64,000 nt of DNA from contig CM049320.1 of NCBI GenBank assembly GCA_026874595.1, positions 34,382,214 through 34,446,213 of the forward strand, read 5' to 3'. The notes below the pieces were generated by a model. It ran no database searches, had not been told where the DNA came from, and was given only the letters and a program-made list of their open reading frames with translations. How positions within the stretch are numbered: position 1 is the first letter of the stretch; the number at the start of each line of letters is the position of its first letter. Shown one piece after another: positions 1 through 11,264 of the stretch. Position numbers and translations under genes: made by a program. Source of the DNA: Sipunculus nudus. Its lineage: Eukaryota; Annelida; Sipuncula; Golfingiida; Sipunculidae.

Positions 1-145
1 ACAGCACAGTCTACATTTGTTTTTAGATGCTTCCAAAATTGATCACTGGATACTATATGACAAACTAATCACTCGTAATGTGCCACTCATTGTGGTTCGA
101 ATCTTAATAGATTGGTATCGGAACCAACGTGTATGCATAATGCTA
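1..145 (+). pseudogene. LINE reverse transcriptase fragment
   Basis: The plus frame reads as part of a non-LTR retrotransposon reverse transcriptase. It contains LDASK, then the spaced NVPLIVVRILIDWYRNQ block, which CR1/Jockey-type RTs carry just after the first catalytic Asp motif. The copy is cut off at the window edge. It ends where the retrotransposon LTR starts near 146, so the LINE appears to be the target the LTR element landed in. The family match is from recall of the RT block; the clade is uncertain. Confidence 0.6.
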
Positions 146-650
146 CGGAACCTAATATCAACAGATCACGTATTCGTGACGAGTATAAATTTTGTAACGG
201 AGACAAAAAAATCAGATTCTGTAACCTTAGGCAACGTGAATTGTCTAGGGGAATGAATTAAGAGGTTTTTTTTGTCAACAAATAATTATAATTTATTCTT
301 AAAATAACCCTTACATTACAATACACTAAATGAATACAATTACACAGTATAACAACAGTATAACAGTAAAACAATACAATCACACAGTATTATAAACAAA
401 GTTATCACACAGTATAATAAACAAAGTTTACAGTGCCTGGATACCACCACTGTCACAACGACAACAAGTCCTTTAAAATGTAATATCCAGATGAACAGTT
501 CACATAAATCTTCTCAGTCCAATTCAATCACAAAATCAATCTGCTGTAATCCAAAAGTGAAGTTCTAGTAATAATCCCGACAGCAAACTGAACAGAACGT
601 ACTTAATCAGCATAGAGTTCGTAGAATCCTTGAAACTACTGCAATAATCG
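146..650 (-). repeat. LTR-like end of gypsy copy 1
   Basis: The stretch resembles 12,960-13,440 closely, with shared blocks around GGAACCTAATA, CGGAGA...AAA and ATTACAATACACTA. On the plus strand the repeat starts near TGCTACGG, consistent with a TG...CA LTR boundary. The right part of the LTR seen in copy 2 is missing here, and RNase H sequence begins at about 660. The exact edges are not resolved. Confidence 0.6.
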
Positions 651-659
651 GATAGGTCC

Positions 660-1860
660 GATTTTTTCACTTTAACTTGCTCATGAACGTGAGGGTATTG
701 TGATCAATGAAGACAATGATAGGCTTGACTGATGAAGTAACATAAAATTCAAAATATTGCAATGCAAAATCAAAACCGAACATTCTTTTTCAATAATGGA
801 GTAGTTTTTCTGGTTTGCATTAAATTTTCTTGAAAAATAACAAATTGGATGATCTATGCCATCACTGCATCTTGTAACAACACAGCACCAGCAGCAGTAT
901 CACTAGGATCTACAGCTAACTTAAAAGGTACAGAAAAGTCTGGAGCTACTAAAACTGGTGAACTTTTCAGAATTGCTTTCAAATTCTGAAATGCATATAC
1001 ACACTGAACATTCCATACAAACTTTTGTTTCTTCTTTAACAAATCAGTCAAAGGTTCAGCCACAGCAAAAAAATGTTGACAAAATCCAACCATACAAAGA
1101 AAACGCATTATTTGCTTTTAGTTTTCTGGTCTAGGAAATGCAGAAATAGCACTTATTTTAGCATCAACAGGTTTCACTTGACTCTGATCTACAATATGAC
1201 CCACAAATCTTACTTGTAGTTGAAAAGACTCAGATTTAACTAAGTTTACTTTAAGACGTGCTTCACTGAGTTTTTCGAAGAGGTCACGAAGAATTTGCAG
1301 ATGTTTCTCCCAGGTGTCGCTGTACACGATAAGGTCATCAATATATGCGTCGCATCCCTGAATGTCCTTGACAACCAGATGGATGAGGCGCTGGAATGTG
1401 GCTGGCGAGCTCTTCATGCCAAACGGCATAACTTTATAATTATAAAGTTCTTGCGGCATTACAAATGCAGACATTTCTTATCTCGTTCTGTCAGCGGAAT
1501 TTGCCAGCATCTTTTTGACAAGTCACACTTGGAGACGTATCTGGAGCTACCGGCTCTTATCAATACAATCATCAATTCTCGGAATAGGGAACGTGACAGT
1601 CTTGGTGACAGAGTTCAGTTTTCGATAATATGTACACGTACGGTAACTTCCATCAGGTTTTGGCACAAGAATACATGGTGAACTCCAGTTACTTTTACTA
1701 GGTTTAATAAAATCATTGTCCAGCAAATATTGAACCTCATCTTGTAGATACTTTTTTTTGCTTTTCAGTCTATAATGATGCTACTTGGCTGCGCTTGCCT
1801 CGCTAACATCGACGTCATGGCACAATATGTTAGTAAGCGTTGGAATGTGTCTTAACAAAT
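660..1860 (-). pseudogene. RT / RNase H of gypsy copy 1
   Basis: The minus strand carries a Ty3/gypsy reverse transcriptase. The palm is at about 1,118-1,860, with the SPC...PKPDGSYR block, a KVMPFGMKSSPATFQRLI block and the catalytic box YIDD near 1,345-1,360. The thumb/RNase H part is at 854-1,108 (LTDLLKKKQKFVW, then FKLAVDPSDTAAGAVLLQD). A further RNase H piece near 665-720 reads VFIDHNTLTF. The normal enzyme copies the element's RNA into DNA in the cytoplasm. Here the frame is broken between these blocks, including at about 1,110 and 1,475, so no product is expected. It follows the integrase tail, which marks the unusual domain order. Confidence 0.85.
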
Positions 1861-1862
1861 GT

Positions 1863-2192
1863 TCATAATTCTGCAGCAGGTTCTTGAGGTCTTGTTGTTG
1901 TTGTGCGGTAAGGTGTGACAGTTTGGCATCCAGGTTGTGAAGCACGTCTGAGTTTTCTTAGTGGTATTGTTCCACACTGAATGTCCACATCACACTTACA
2001 ATCAGTATCTACTTTAACTGGATCAGGGTCAGTTTTTACACAATCAACAGCAGTAAAACTATGCACAACATCTGATGTGCTATTTCTGTCATAATATGAT
2101 TTCAACATGTTAACATGGCAAAGTTGTTTTTTCTTACGCCTATCTGGTGTTAACAGTATGTAAATTAAATCACTGACTTTCTTATCAACCAT
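1863..2192 (-). pseudogene. Integrase C-terminal module of gypsy copy 1
   Basis: An open minus frame holds TPDRRKKKQLCHVNMLKSYY, the end of the GPY/F-type module that closes gypsy integrases and helps DNA binding. It is followed by an acidic linker and then runs towards the RT N-terminus. Finding this module upstream of RT, not at the end of pol, is the clearest sign of the Gmr1-type order. The frame ends at 1,863; RT resumes in another frame. Confidence 0.75.
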
Positions 2193-2278
2193 GTAAGGAC
2201 CAAGATACCTAGCCTGCAGAGGTCTGCAAGGGATGGGTAGTAAGGAAAGGACCTTTTCACCAGGTTCAAACGTTCTAC

Positions 2279-2960
2279 TTACAGTGTCCTTGTCATACTT
2301 TGTTTACATTTTACTTTCAGGAGTTTTTCTTTAAGCAATTTTAATGGACCGCGAACTGAGTGTCCAAAAACTAGTTCAAAGGGACTGAAACCCAAGGACT
2401 CTTGAAAGGATTCTCTGACAGCAAACAGCAATAGGTTGATTCCTTCATCCCAGTCTTTCTGTGGGTCATAGCAATAAGTCCTAATCATGTCTTTTAATGT
2501 CTGGTGAAAATGTTCGAGGGCTCCCTGACTTTCAGGATGGTATGGCCAAGAGCTGTACTGTTTTGTACCTAGCTCAAGCATAACTTGCTGGAATCAGCCA
2601 GACATAAAATTAGACCCTTGATCAGACTGGACGGATTTTGATAATCCAAAAGTTGTAAAAAACTTAGCAAGAGCCTTGACAATACTTTTGGCATTAATGT
2701 TGCGCAATGGTATTGCCTCAGGGAACCTGTTCATGTCCACATTTTGTTTGGGCAGTGGTCCCACACAATCAACAATAACCGTACTATGTGGTTCCTCGAA
2801 AGCAGGAATAGGCCTAAGTGGGGCTTAAGGTGGATTCTTATTTGGCTTGCCTACCATCTGGTATGTGTGGCATGATTTACAATATTGTACAACACCTGTT
2901 CTGAGGTTAGGCCAATAGAAGTGTGAACTAACTTTCTGATGTTTTATATATACCTAAATG
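2279..2960 (-). pseudogene. Integrase core of gypsy copy 1
   Basis: Minus-strand translation across 2,960-2,279 gives the zinc-binding end (CKSCHTYQMVGKPN), then IVDCVGPLPKQN with the first catalytic Asp, SDQGSNFMSG with the second, and PESQGALEHFHQTLK with the Glu, in DDE order. The last 100 codons (2,279-2,581) are one open frame; the rest needs frame changes and passes stops. The ancestral role is insertion of the cDNA into the genome in the nucleus. Context: protease remnants upstream, C-terminal module downstream. Not functional. Confidence 0.75.
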
Positions 2961-3063
2961 GGCAAACAAAGGAGCCTAATGTGCCATGCTTAGAATTTTA
3001 TTGCGATAACTTTTGGGCACTACTGTTTGATGTTTGATGTCCCACTCATCATCAGCGCATACA

Positions 3064-3800
3064 TCAGGTGTTTGTCATTTTCGCATGAGCACTCCATTTA
3101 ACATAGAAACAAACTGGGTTCTGTGACAATTCATCTTTAGAAACTGCCGTGGGAAACAAACATGAAATATCAGGGTCCTCATGCTGTTCTGCGATAAGTT
3201 CTGACCTTGGAAATGCTGCATCCTGTACGGGCGAGTCGTTAGACGAGTCACCATTGACCAGAGTGTTATTATCCTTAAGTGTGTTTTCTTGGCCATAGAT
3301 CATGTAACAGCTCAAGACGGATACAAACCAGGAATCCTGACTGTCAGGATCAGTGTCCTGATCAAGTGACGGCCTATCTGTCTCTATTGGTACCGGGTGT
3401 ACTTTGTCACCTGCAACATCATTGCCTTGCAGCAACTGAATTCCCTTAAAGGGTACAGTAGTTCATATGCCCACAGTAATATTCCCAGAAATCAAATCAG
3501 ACTTTAAATGTATACTGTGAAGTGGAACTGAAGTACGCTTGTCTGAAAACACACCATTAACAAGTGCATGTGCAGCAGTAAAAGACCTATTGGAAAATGG
3601 CAAAGTGTTTGCTAACATGAGAGTTTGGCCTAAACCAGTTTCCCTCAAAATTCTAATTGGTGTACAATCACTTGTAAGTGATGCAAAACCATCATGTGTA
3701 AATGGCTCAAATAAATCCATTTCAGAGTCAAGAGAGGAATCTACTACCTCAGTTTCATCAAACAAAGAACTGTCAGTCATAAACTCTTTTTCAGAGTCAT
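3064..3800 (-). pseudogene. Aspartic protease region of gypsy copy 1
   Basis: Two open minus frames (3,463-3,780 and 3,064-3,435) match the protease stretch seen in Gmr1-type elements. The first has RILRETGLGQTLML where the active site would normally read D-T/S-G; here it is E-T-G. The second starts with GNDVAGDKV, matching the conserved end of the domain. A stop and frame change separate them, between about 3,436 and 3,462. The normal enzyme cuts the polyprotein. The changed active-site residue and the broken frame argue against activity. The fold assignment rests on recall of related elements. Confidence 0.55.
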
Positions 3801-3809
3801 TAAAGGAAA

Positions 3810-4067
3810 CTACATCCTTATTACAATTAATCTCCTCATGGGAGTCAACAGAGGAATTTCCTCAGCAGAAACAAACTTCTGTTTGTCATAGGAGGACCTG
3901 GCCTCATTTGAAATACTCTTGCAAGAGTTATAAGAAGACCTAGCCTTATTTAATGGATACTCCTGGCAGGAGTCTTGAAAAGACCTAGCCTTATTATATT
4001 CCTCGCAGGAATCAAATGAGGTTTTTGCCCCGCAAGCTACGGATTCTTCTTTTGAGTGAGACGGCAC
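3810..4067 (-). pseudogene. Gag-pol linker with DSC repeats, copy 1
   Basis: The minus frame holds about four imperfect copies of a short motif of the form S-F/Y-x-DSC-x-E/S followed by (N)KARS or NEARS, ending in SSYDKQKFVSAEE. The same segment occurs at 11,265-11,543 in copy 2 with the Cys spacing kept. It lies between the zinc-knuckle end of gag and the protease. I do not know a function. Confidence 0.5.
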
Positions 4068-4097
4068 GTTGGCCTCCGTAGCATCAAAGTCTTTATT

Positions 4098-5200
4098 TTA
4101 GTCAATAAAGGAGTTGTACCCCTTATTTACATGAAAAGAGCTTGGCTCTTGTACTAAGCTATGTATAGGTTTTGAAACAAAACCAGAAGGTTTGTTCTTC
4201 GGTTTATTTGCAAGTTTCCAGCTGTCAGAAATAAGATGACCATCCTTTTTGCAGTAATTGCAGATTTTCTTGGAAAATGACTGGCCCTTGTTGGATTCAG
4301 ACACAGTGGACGTGGAGTGAGGTGTAGCAATGGATTTTGCTGAACTATCAGGACTACTAGTACTGGGTGACTGCGCCTTAAACTTCTCTTGACCATACTG
4401 ATTGACATTCTTGTTTGTGAATGACTGGTATGGTTTGCTTTTAAAGGACATTTTATGTGTTAATGAATAATCATCAGCTTATTGAGCAGCAATGTCAAGT
4501 GTTTCAGGACTTTTCTCCTCAAGAAAATTTTTAACATCTGCGTTGATGCAGCGCTTATGTTCTTCAAGCAAGATCAACTGGGGCAAATTTTCATAATCTT
4601 TAATTACATTTTTAGAACTACACCAGCGATCAAACAACTGCTCTTTCGTCCAAGCAAATTCAACGTAGGTCTTATTTTTGCACTTTTCCCAATTTCTGGA
4701 TTACTGGCGGTAAGCCTCCGGAACTAACTCATAACCTGTTAGGATTAACCATTTAACCTGGTCATAGTCAGCAGTGGCTTCTACTGAAAGCTCTGTATAA
4801 ATTTCTCTGGCCTTGCCAGTCAATACACTTTGTAAAAGCATAGTCCATTTTTCCTTAGGCCATTTTAAATTTTCAGCTACCTTCTCAAAGTGTAAGAAAT
4901 ATTGATCAACCTTTTTTTTCTTGAAAAGGTAGGACAAGTCTAATGTGTTTAGTAACATCAATACTGTGAGTTGGGGAAGCACTTAGACTATGTTCAACTT
5001 AAATCTTTCTAACTCCAGTCGTTTTAACTCAATTTCTTTTTCTTTTTTTCTGGTCTTTCTCTTTCTTTTTGTTTTTCTAATTCCCTCTCTTCCCTTTGTT
5101 TTTCTTTTTCTAATTCTAATTTTAAATGCTAGTTCATGTTGCATTTTTAACTTTTTAATTCCCAAATTCATAGGGATGATTCGTACATGTGAGGGCTCCA
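4098..5200 (-). pseudogene. Gag of gypsy copy 1
   Basis: The minus strand gives a Lys/Glu-rich helical segment (4,983-5,200), then a capsid-like part at 4,701-4,982 (KVDQYFLHFEKVAENLKWP, GKAREIYTELS, ELVPEAYRQ), which resembles Gmr1-type and SCAN-like gag helices. Later comes DYSLTHK and a nucleocapsid part at 4,098-4,451 with CNYCKKDGHLISDSW. The knuckle spacing is CX2CX4HX4 followed by Ser where a fourth Cys is expected. Gag would form the particle that packs element RNA. A stop separates the helical segment from the capsid part, and the region 4,452-4,700 is frameshifted. The N-terminus is lost at about 5,160, where satellite DNA begins. Confidence 0.75.
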
Positions 5201-5760
5201 GACCTGTTGGATTATAGACCTGTCGAAATTCTAATATGGCCGCCACAGCCCAATTGCTGTTTTTCTTTCACACGCGATTACCCAACAACAACATATTTCA
5301 GCCTTCCCAAATTCACAGGGGTGATTGTTACATACAAGGGCTCCAGACCTATTGAATAACAGACCTGTTGGGATTCAAATATGGCCGCTACAGCCCTATC
5401 GCTAATTTTTGTTGCGCGCGCGATAACTCACCAACAACATATACGGCTTTCATAATTCAGAGGGATGATTGGTACATATGAGGGCTCCAGATGTATTGTA
5501 TAACAGACCTGTTGGAATTAAAATATGGCCGCCACAGACTAATCGCTGATTTTCTTTTGCGCGTGATAACTCAACAACAGCATACTTCAGCCTTCCCAAA
5601 ATCACAGGGATGATTGGTATATATGGGGGCTCCAGACCTGTTGAATTACAGACCTCTATGAATTCCAATATGGCCATCACAACCCAATTGCTGGGCTTCT
5701 GACCTATTGAAATACAGAATTGCTCAAAATCAAATATGGGCAACAGAGTACAATGGGTAA
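5165..5760. repeat. 145-bp satellite, about four units
   Basis: The motif GGGATGATT...TACAT...GGGCTCCAGA recurs at 5,173, 5,318, 5,462 and 5,607, giving a period of 144-145 bp. Each unit also has an AATATGGCC core and, except the last, a CpG-bearing stretch after the core. The array directly abuts the truncated gag of gypsy copy 1. Confidence 0.85.
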
Positions 5761-6014
5761 TTTTCTAATGCACACATTATTTCAGACATATCTTCTTTAA
5801 TATTATTGACCAAGTCGGATTTTTCCCTGATGCATATGGATAAAAATTGAATTCTGTTTGTCATATTTTTCAGCTTTAACTTACATTATCACTCATATGT
5901 AAACTAGTGCAGCACTACCAGAAATGCGGAGCCCTCTGAGGACTATTGTCCGACCACATCTAGTTGCGTTTAGTCAATCGGGCTTACGGAAACTCTTTCT
6001 TTTAAGATTCTTTA

Positions 6015-6253
6015 GGTGGCGGTAACCGCCTCCATTTTTCAAATAATTCCGGCGTCAACTAGGCTCGGTGTATCCCTCCGGCAGGTCCTGGTCGTATCAC
6101 CCCCATTGCTGGGTCATAACACCGAGGAACCCCCCGAAAGGCGCACTCGTTTGCACGTGGATCACGACTCTTGGGCACAGTGTCCCCGTAAAATTTCAAA
6201 CTCACAATATCCCGGCTTTGGGCCTTGTGCTCTACCCCTACGCCAGAGAAGCC
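6015..6253 (-). mobile_element. tRNA-derived SINE, inverted copy with internal deletion
   Basis: On the minus strand a tRNA-like head (GGCTTCTCTGGCGTAGGGGTAGAGC, an A-box-like motif; then a B-box-like TTGTGAGTTTGA) is followed by a body with GGTTCCTCGGTGTTATGACCCAG in pieces and a tail ending GGAGGCGGTTACCGCC. The same parts occur in order at 47,097-47,462. Relative to that copy, this one lacks part of the body. Confidence 0.7.
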
Positions 6254-6349
6254 TGTACAGAATCTCTAAGATGATTGTGTTTCTTAAAGTCAACTACATA
6301 ATATCTCGCTTAATCCTGCAAAAAAGATGCGTACGGTATTTAAACCCAA

Positions 6350-6990
6350 AAAGGGTAACTTAACTTGCCCTGGTGTTAGTATAGATGACACAACAATAGA
6401 ATATATGTTAAAAATGCAGAGTATCTTAGTTATTTACTCAGTGACAATTGTAAAGATGATGACGATATGATGTGCCAAATGAAACTTTTGTATGTACGAC
6501 CTAATTAATTTAACTTGACTTTGCCTATTGGACGAACGCTGTAAAAATGCAGCTGTCAAAAATTTGTCTCACTATGTATTGCCCGTATTTATGGACTGAT
6601 TATAACTCGTCTTGTTTTTATAAATTACGTGTTGCATCCAGTAATGTACACCGTAAATTACTAGGTTATCAACGAGATGACAGTGCTAGTCATATGTTTG
6701 TGAAACATGGTTTTAACAATCTCGAGCCTGAGTTGAGAAAAAAGTATCTCTGCTTTTATTGGATGAGTCAAATGCTCAGTAAACTCACTAGATAACCTGC
6801 ATGTACAAGCTGGTAAAATACGAAGATATTTGAACGACTGTAAATAGAAGTGTAAATATTTAAAAATGTATCATAATGTTTCTATTATATCTTATTATAT
6901 TTTTAACTGTACTATTTAATATGGACTTTGGCCTGAAATATACATCTATCTATCTATCTATCTGTATATCTATCTTTCTAAAACAGATAA
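6350..6990 (+). pseudogene. LINE 3' end with TATC tail
   Basis: The plus strand encodes the C-terminal part of a CR1/Jockey-type RT polyprotein. The open segment at 6,547-6,795 holds YCPYLWTDYNSS, VASSNVHRKLLGYQRDDSAS and an MFVKHG block, then a stop near 6,795. Upstream, from 6,350, the match continues in broken frames. The 3' end finishes in a short (TATC)n run at about 6,945-6,985, a common LINE 3' tail. It may be the far end of the LINE seen at 1-145. Not functional. Confidence 0.65.
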
Positions 6991-8139
6991 CTCTTTCAGG
7001 ATAGTCTAACATAGATGCCGCCATTTATATACAATTAACACCTGTTTTACAGTCAAAAGTAATAACTATTCCTGCGATAATGTAATAGCCATTACATTAA
7101 CTAAGTAATCATATGAATCTGTATATAAATTACTGTGAATAGAGAATTTGAAGATGAATAAAATTTTCCCTTCAACAGAATATTTGAATTCAATCATATG
7201 AGAGCTACATTCACTTATTCATCTCAGTTATCTACAGAACAATTAAAAAAAATTGGTTTAAAAAAGGCAGGTCAAGGCAGGTGGTGCCACATGCAGGTTT
7301 TAAACAGATAGCTGTCACTTTTGCTCTGTACAGCTCTTACAGTATCTTAAATATTTGGTCAGAGACATTACATAATGTTTCCAAACCCACCAAGCTGACT
7401 AACATTTATGTTGACCAAATCTGTGGGTACATAAAGAGCCGTATTCTCAATTTATCCTACTATATAGTAATATACTAAATAATATTATATACAAATGGGT
7501 CCGTACCTTTGAGATAATATTCCATATTCAATCCGCAATTAATCAAGATGTCCGTTACAGCGACTATAGAAATACTTGCATATGGTAAGAGCGTAAGACA
7601 AGCACTCAGTGGATAAGAAAAGTATAATCACTGATCAAGCTTTGCCCCGTGTATACTTGATCAGTTTTGACGGGTCAGGCGTGACAGGGGGCGGGGGTGT
7701 TTTCATGGGCCGGTCGAGACCAATTCTGGCCCACTCATAAGCCGGCATCCCAAGTACCTTTTTTTTTACCGATATTTTTTTAATCGGCCGGAAAAAATCT
7801 TCACCTACCGATTTTCCTTGCAGATGACTGGATTTTTTTCGGTAAATTTGGTCACTTAATTTCGTCTCCTGTATTGTTGCTGGCGTCAGGTATGATAAAA
7901 AGAAGGAAAGGTGTGTTGTACATCAGCCCATTTTTTTTCCAGTTCCGCCATCACATATACAAAATTTTCCGGCCAGATAGAAATCGGGCAGAAAATCCGT
8001 GATTTTGTCAAGGAATTTCGCAGCAGATTATTCCTGCCGGACGTTTTTTACCCTCGCATCTACCGATGTTTCAGGCCGGCTAAAAATCAGACGGGAGGCC
8101 AGCTTTACATGAGGACGTTCTAGGAATAACAACTACGCA
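6991..8139. other. No recognised gene
   Basis: Mostly AT-rich. From about 7,650 to 8,110 there is a patch with several CGGCCGG/CCGGCC and T-run motifs facing both ways, which looks like an unrecognised repeat. No splice-bounded coding frame stood out. Confidence 0.4.
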
Positions 8140-8620
8140 CCGGGACCCACCAAATCAACAATATAGAACTGGTCGTAAGCTCACGCGGCCCTAGAGCCAT
8201 TGTGCTTCTGTGTTATATACAGAGCCACAGACCTCTTGCTTCATTTATCTAGCCTACAGTGCGCATGAAATTTTGCGCAGCAATTGTGTGCCCCGTGTGT
8301 TGGGTGCCTGTCTCAGAAAGCTTGGCACTGGGAACACCTGCGACGTTTCAGTCAGTGATGTGGCATAGTGCCCGTAATACATCATCACTCCCACTCAACT
8401 GAAAAGGTAACAAATCAGTGTAATGCGGCCCATGTTCGGCAATATATCACATTGTTTAGGCCAATACACATTCCTTAGTTCACTGTAGAAATGATATCCC
8501 TTCGCCATACACATGGCGGTCGAATGCCATTCCGGAAGATACGCCTGGTTGCAATACTGGACACTGGCAAACAGGGAAAATATTACCCAATTATTAGGGC
8601 TAAAATAAATGAACAAGTAA
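8140..8620 (+). repeat. Dispersed repeat family X, copy 1
   Basis: Shares ordered blocks with 17,965-18,640, 30,030-30,870 and 34,708-35,120: the ATAGAACTGGTCG block, TTCATTTATCT, GCATGAAA..TT.CGCAGCA, AGCTTGGCACTGG, ACATCATCACT and a GCCCATG.TCGGC block. No coding frame is kept across copies. I do not recognise the family. Confidence 0.65.
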
Positions 8621-8838
8621 ACGTTGTTTATACACTTATTTGGTTTATATTCATTTTTTTCGAATATTCTAGAACTGCAAAATTACATTTTTATATCACA
8701 GATAATTATAAAGTATTTTTTCATACCAGTCTTTAATTCAAATGTAAATTGTAAATTCATCAAATACGTGTAATGCATGTTTTAAGTTTTAAGGAAAACT
8801 GTGAAACAAAACACTGGATCTTCATTTAAAGCTCTGTG

Positions 8839-9045
8839 GGACGGGGGGGGGGGGGAGGTCCTCGGTGTTTTGAACCCATAATTGCGGTAGACACCGGCCC
8901 CTGGTGAAACGAGAATACAAAATAAAATGATAGAAAACGAGTACTACCGCATGTCAAGTACCCAAAACGAAATGGAATCTCTGTAGATGTATAAACTTAG
9001 ATTAAGGATTCGTTAAGACAGCATAAATTTGGATTCGGTTACCTC
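8839..9045 (+). mobile_element. SINE fragment (body and tail)
   Basis: Begins after a G-run with GGTCCTCGGTGTTTTGAACCC and ends near TTCGGTTACCTCC, the order seen in the body and tail of the SINE at 47,097-47,462. The tRNA-like head is missing. Confidence 0.55.
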
Positions 9046-10639
9046 CACCAGAAATATATATGTTAAAAAATGGGTCCATGAACTATAACATACGGCATGA
9101 TTGGGATTATTTTGTAAGTTATTGCACGAGGATGACCCATACAGGCAGATATCTGAAGACATACGGCGAAGTATCCTTGTCAGTACACAGGGAACTACCC
9201 TTTTTATTTACCATGTTTTAGTTCCATCCTATGTCCGTGTCCGTATCTGTATCCGTGTCCGGCTGAACGGAAAAATAGTATTACTCATCAAATGATAAAA
9301 AAGGAAACTTTATGTGGCATTTTATCATTTTATCAGAGCTGACAAACAGAAAGGATTAATCACCCAGGTATTAGGTAACAGAACACCCGATTGGCAATGT
9401 AGCATTTGAAGTTAAGTAAAAACATATAATTAAAAAAAAAATAATCAAAGAAAAAGATACTCAATTTTGAACTCGGTTGACCATAGGCCATGTAAGCTAA
9501 AGCGAACACTCTTTGTTCCTCTGGGCATCGGTCTGTCCATCCTCCGTTAACAAGGCACAAATCATAACCGTTTCGCCTGGGAACTTCTAATTTAGTATAT
9601 GCAAAGTTAAATCTTCTTGCGTACCAAAATCGGGTCAGTGTGACATATATTATGCGAGTTACGCACGTTTTAGTGTTATAAAACTTTAAAAACCAGACTT
9701 GTGTAATTTATCAGGGCTGTAAAACAAACAAAAAATTGCAGTCAACCCTATCAACCGAAACATTGTGCATCATCTTCACATATAACATTAACATTGTTAC
9801 CATGTAAAAATGAAGTAAATCGGCCCCGAAAATTTTTCGGAACTGTTGCAGACAAAGTTGCAAAATTTTAACAATTTCGCCTTTTGATGTATGAAATTCA
9901 TACTTCAGACAAAATATGGTTGTATGGATCTTTTTGAAATGCAGTATGCCTCATGGATAGCCCTTTCACGTTTGGATCGCTGGTGGCGCCATCTACGTAT
10001 TCTTTATTCTTAGGCAATTTTAGAATTGGAAATTAGGGTGGACATGTTAAAAGTTTAGTCCGGCAAACAAAATCTTCACATTTAATTCAGAGTAAAAAAA
10101 AACATGCATTATTTATACAAATAGAAAATTTGAAGAAAAATTCATTTGATTAGTCTTCAAGACTGCCTCAGGTCTATACTTTAGCAAAATACTTAAATGA
10201 CAGCAATCCCAGTTGACTAAATTTCTCAGTGTTAGAGATAATGACCCTAGAGTCCCTTGTTTTATATAAAAAGATTCAAACTTAATATTGTTTCCATTAA
10301 ATAATTTAAACAGAGTCTTGATAATAGTAGAATAGGAAGACATTTTCAAGAGCACAACTGCTTTAGATTATCAATAAAATTTCATGATATAATATGAACT
10401 AATGTATTTTTGAATCATTAATTACTTCATTGTCATCGTATTGGAAAGGGAAAGCTACAAGTTTATGCAGTTAAGATGATTTGGCTAGTTACAAGACTGC
10501 TTGTTCAAACAAAGACTTTGGAACGCTAGGTTTTTGGTGCGTTGTTTATATTCTCCGTGGTGTGTCCCCCTTTAGCCATTTTAGAGAGGTAAGCACATAT
10601 AAGTTGCTGATATATGTTAACTTAATGACCTTATGTTAT
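9046..10639. other. No recognised gene
   Basis: AT-rich sequence with only short open frames and no clear homology that I can read. A small run of GTCCGT/ATCCGT repeats lies near 9,230-9,262. Confidence 0.4.
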
Positions 10640-10766
10640 AGGTTCATAAGGAGTTCAACAATTACGGTTCCCATAGAAACGCACAGAGCTTGCGCCTAAC
10701 ACGAATCAGAATGCCAAGCACATGTTAAGCAGTGTAAAATCCTGCGTATATTATACAAATACATGG

Positions 10767-10767
<1 letters not shown>
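10640..10767 (-). repeat. Partial LTR of gypsy family
   Basis: Nearly the same as 13,610-13,711, sharing the blocks GAGTTCAACAA, ACGGTTCC, ACGCACAGAGCTTGCGCCTAAC and TTAAGCAGTGTAAAATCCTG. It ends at TATACA and then enters a (TA)n run. It is the outer end of an LTR whose remainder is absent here. Confidence 0.75.

Positions 10768-10828
<61 letters not shown>
10768..10828. repeat. (TA)n microsatellite
   Basis: About 60 bp of alternating TA next to the partial LTR. A further (TA)n of similar length lies at 11,190-11,253. Confidence 0.95.
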
Positions 10829-10831
<3 letters not shown>

Positions 10832-11188
10832 CTTAGGTTATCTTTATGCATAGACCCGTCAACTAAATCATGAACCTTTTTAGTAATTTACTGCGTGATC
10901 CTGTCATAGATTACTGAACGAAGTAGGGTGTAACATTTCTGTAGAAATAACTATCATGTCAAAACTATGTCTGAATAATCTTGTGGATTTAATATCTTTC
11001 ATAATGAGTCGTCTTAGTTTAATATCATTGGCTGTTCAAAGCTTTTCCATTCAGTATCAAATATTAAGAGTTTCCATATTTATCATATGTTAATATTATT
11101 TTCTAAAAAACAAGCTCAATTTGAGGAAACAAAAGGATGATTCTTCATTGTACCATTCCCTATATCTGTTTTAAGCAGCACTTAAAGA

Positions 11189-11255
<67 letters not shown>

Positions 11256-11264
11256 CTATAGAGC

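Larger units (their letters stand above)
146..5160 (-). mobile_element. Gmr1-like Ty3/gypsy retrotransposon, copy 1 (degraded)
   Basis: Read on the minus strand from high to low coordinates, the pieces are a gag with a zinc-knuckle remnant, an aspartic-protease remnant, integrase (zinc-binding, core and C-terminal module), RT and RNase H, then LTR-like sequence. Integrase lies before RT, the reverse of the usual gypsy order and typical of the Gmr1 group. Many stops and frameshifts make it non-functional. The 5' LTR is not found: at about 5,160 the gag N-terminus runs into a satellite. A second partial copy at 10,640-13,711 confirms the family. Confidence 0.85.
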
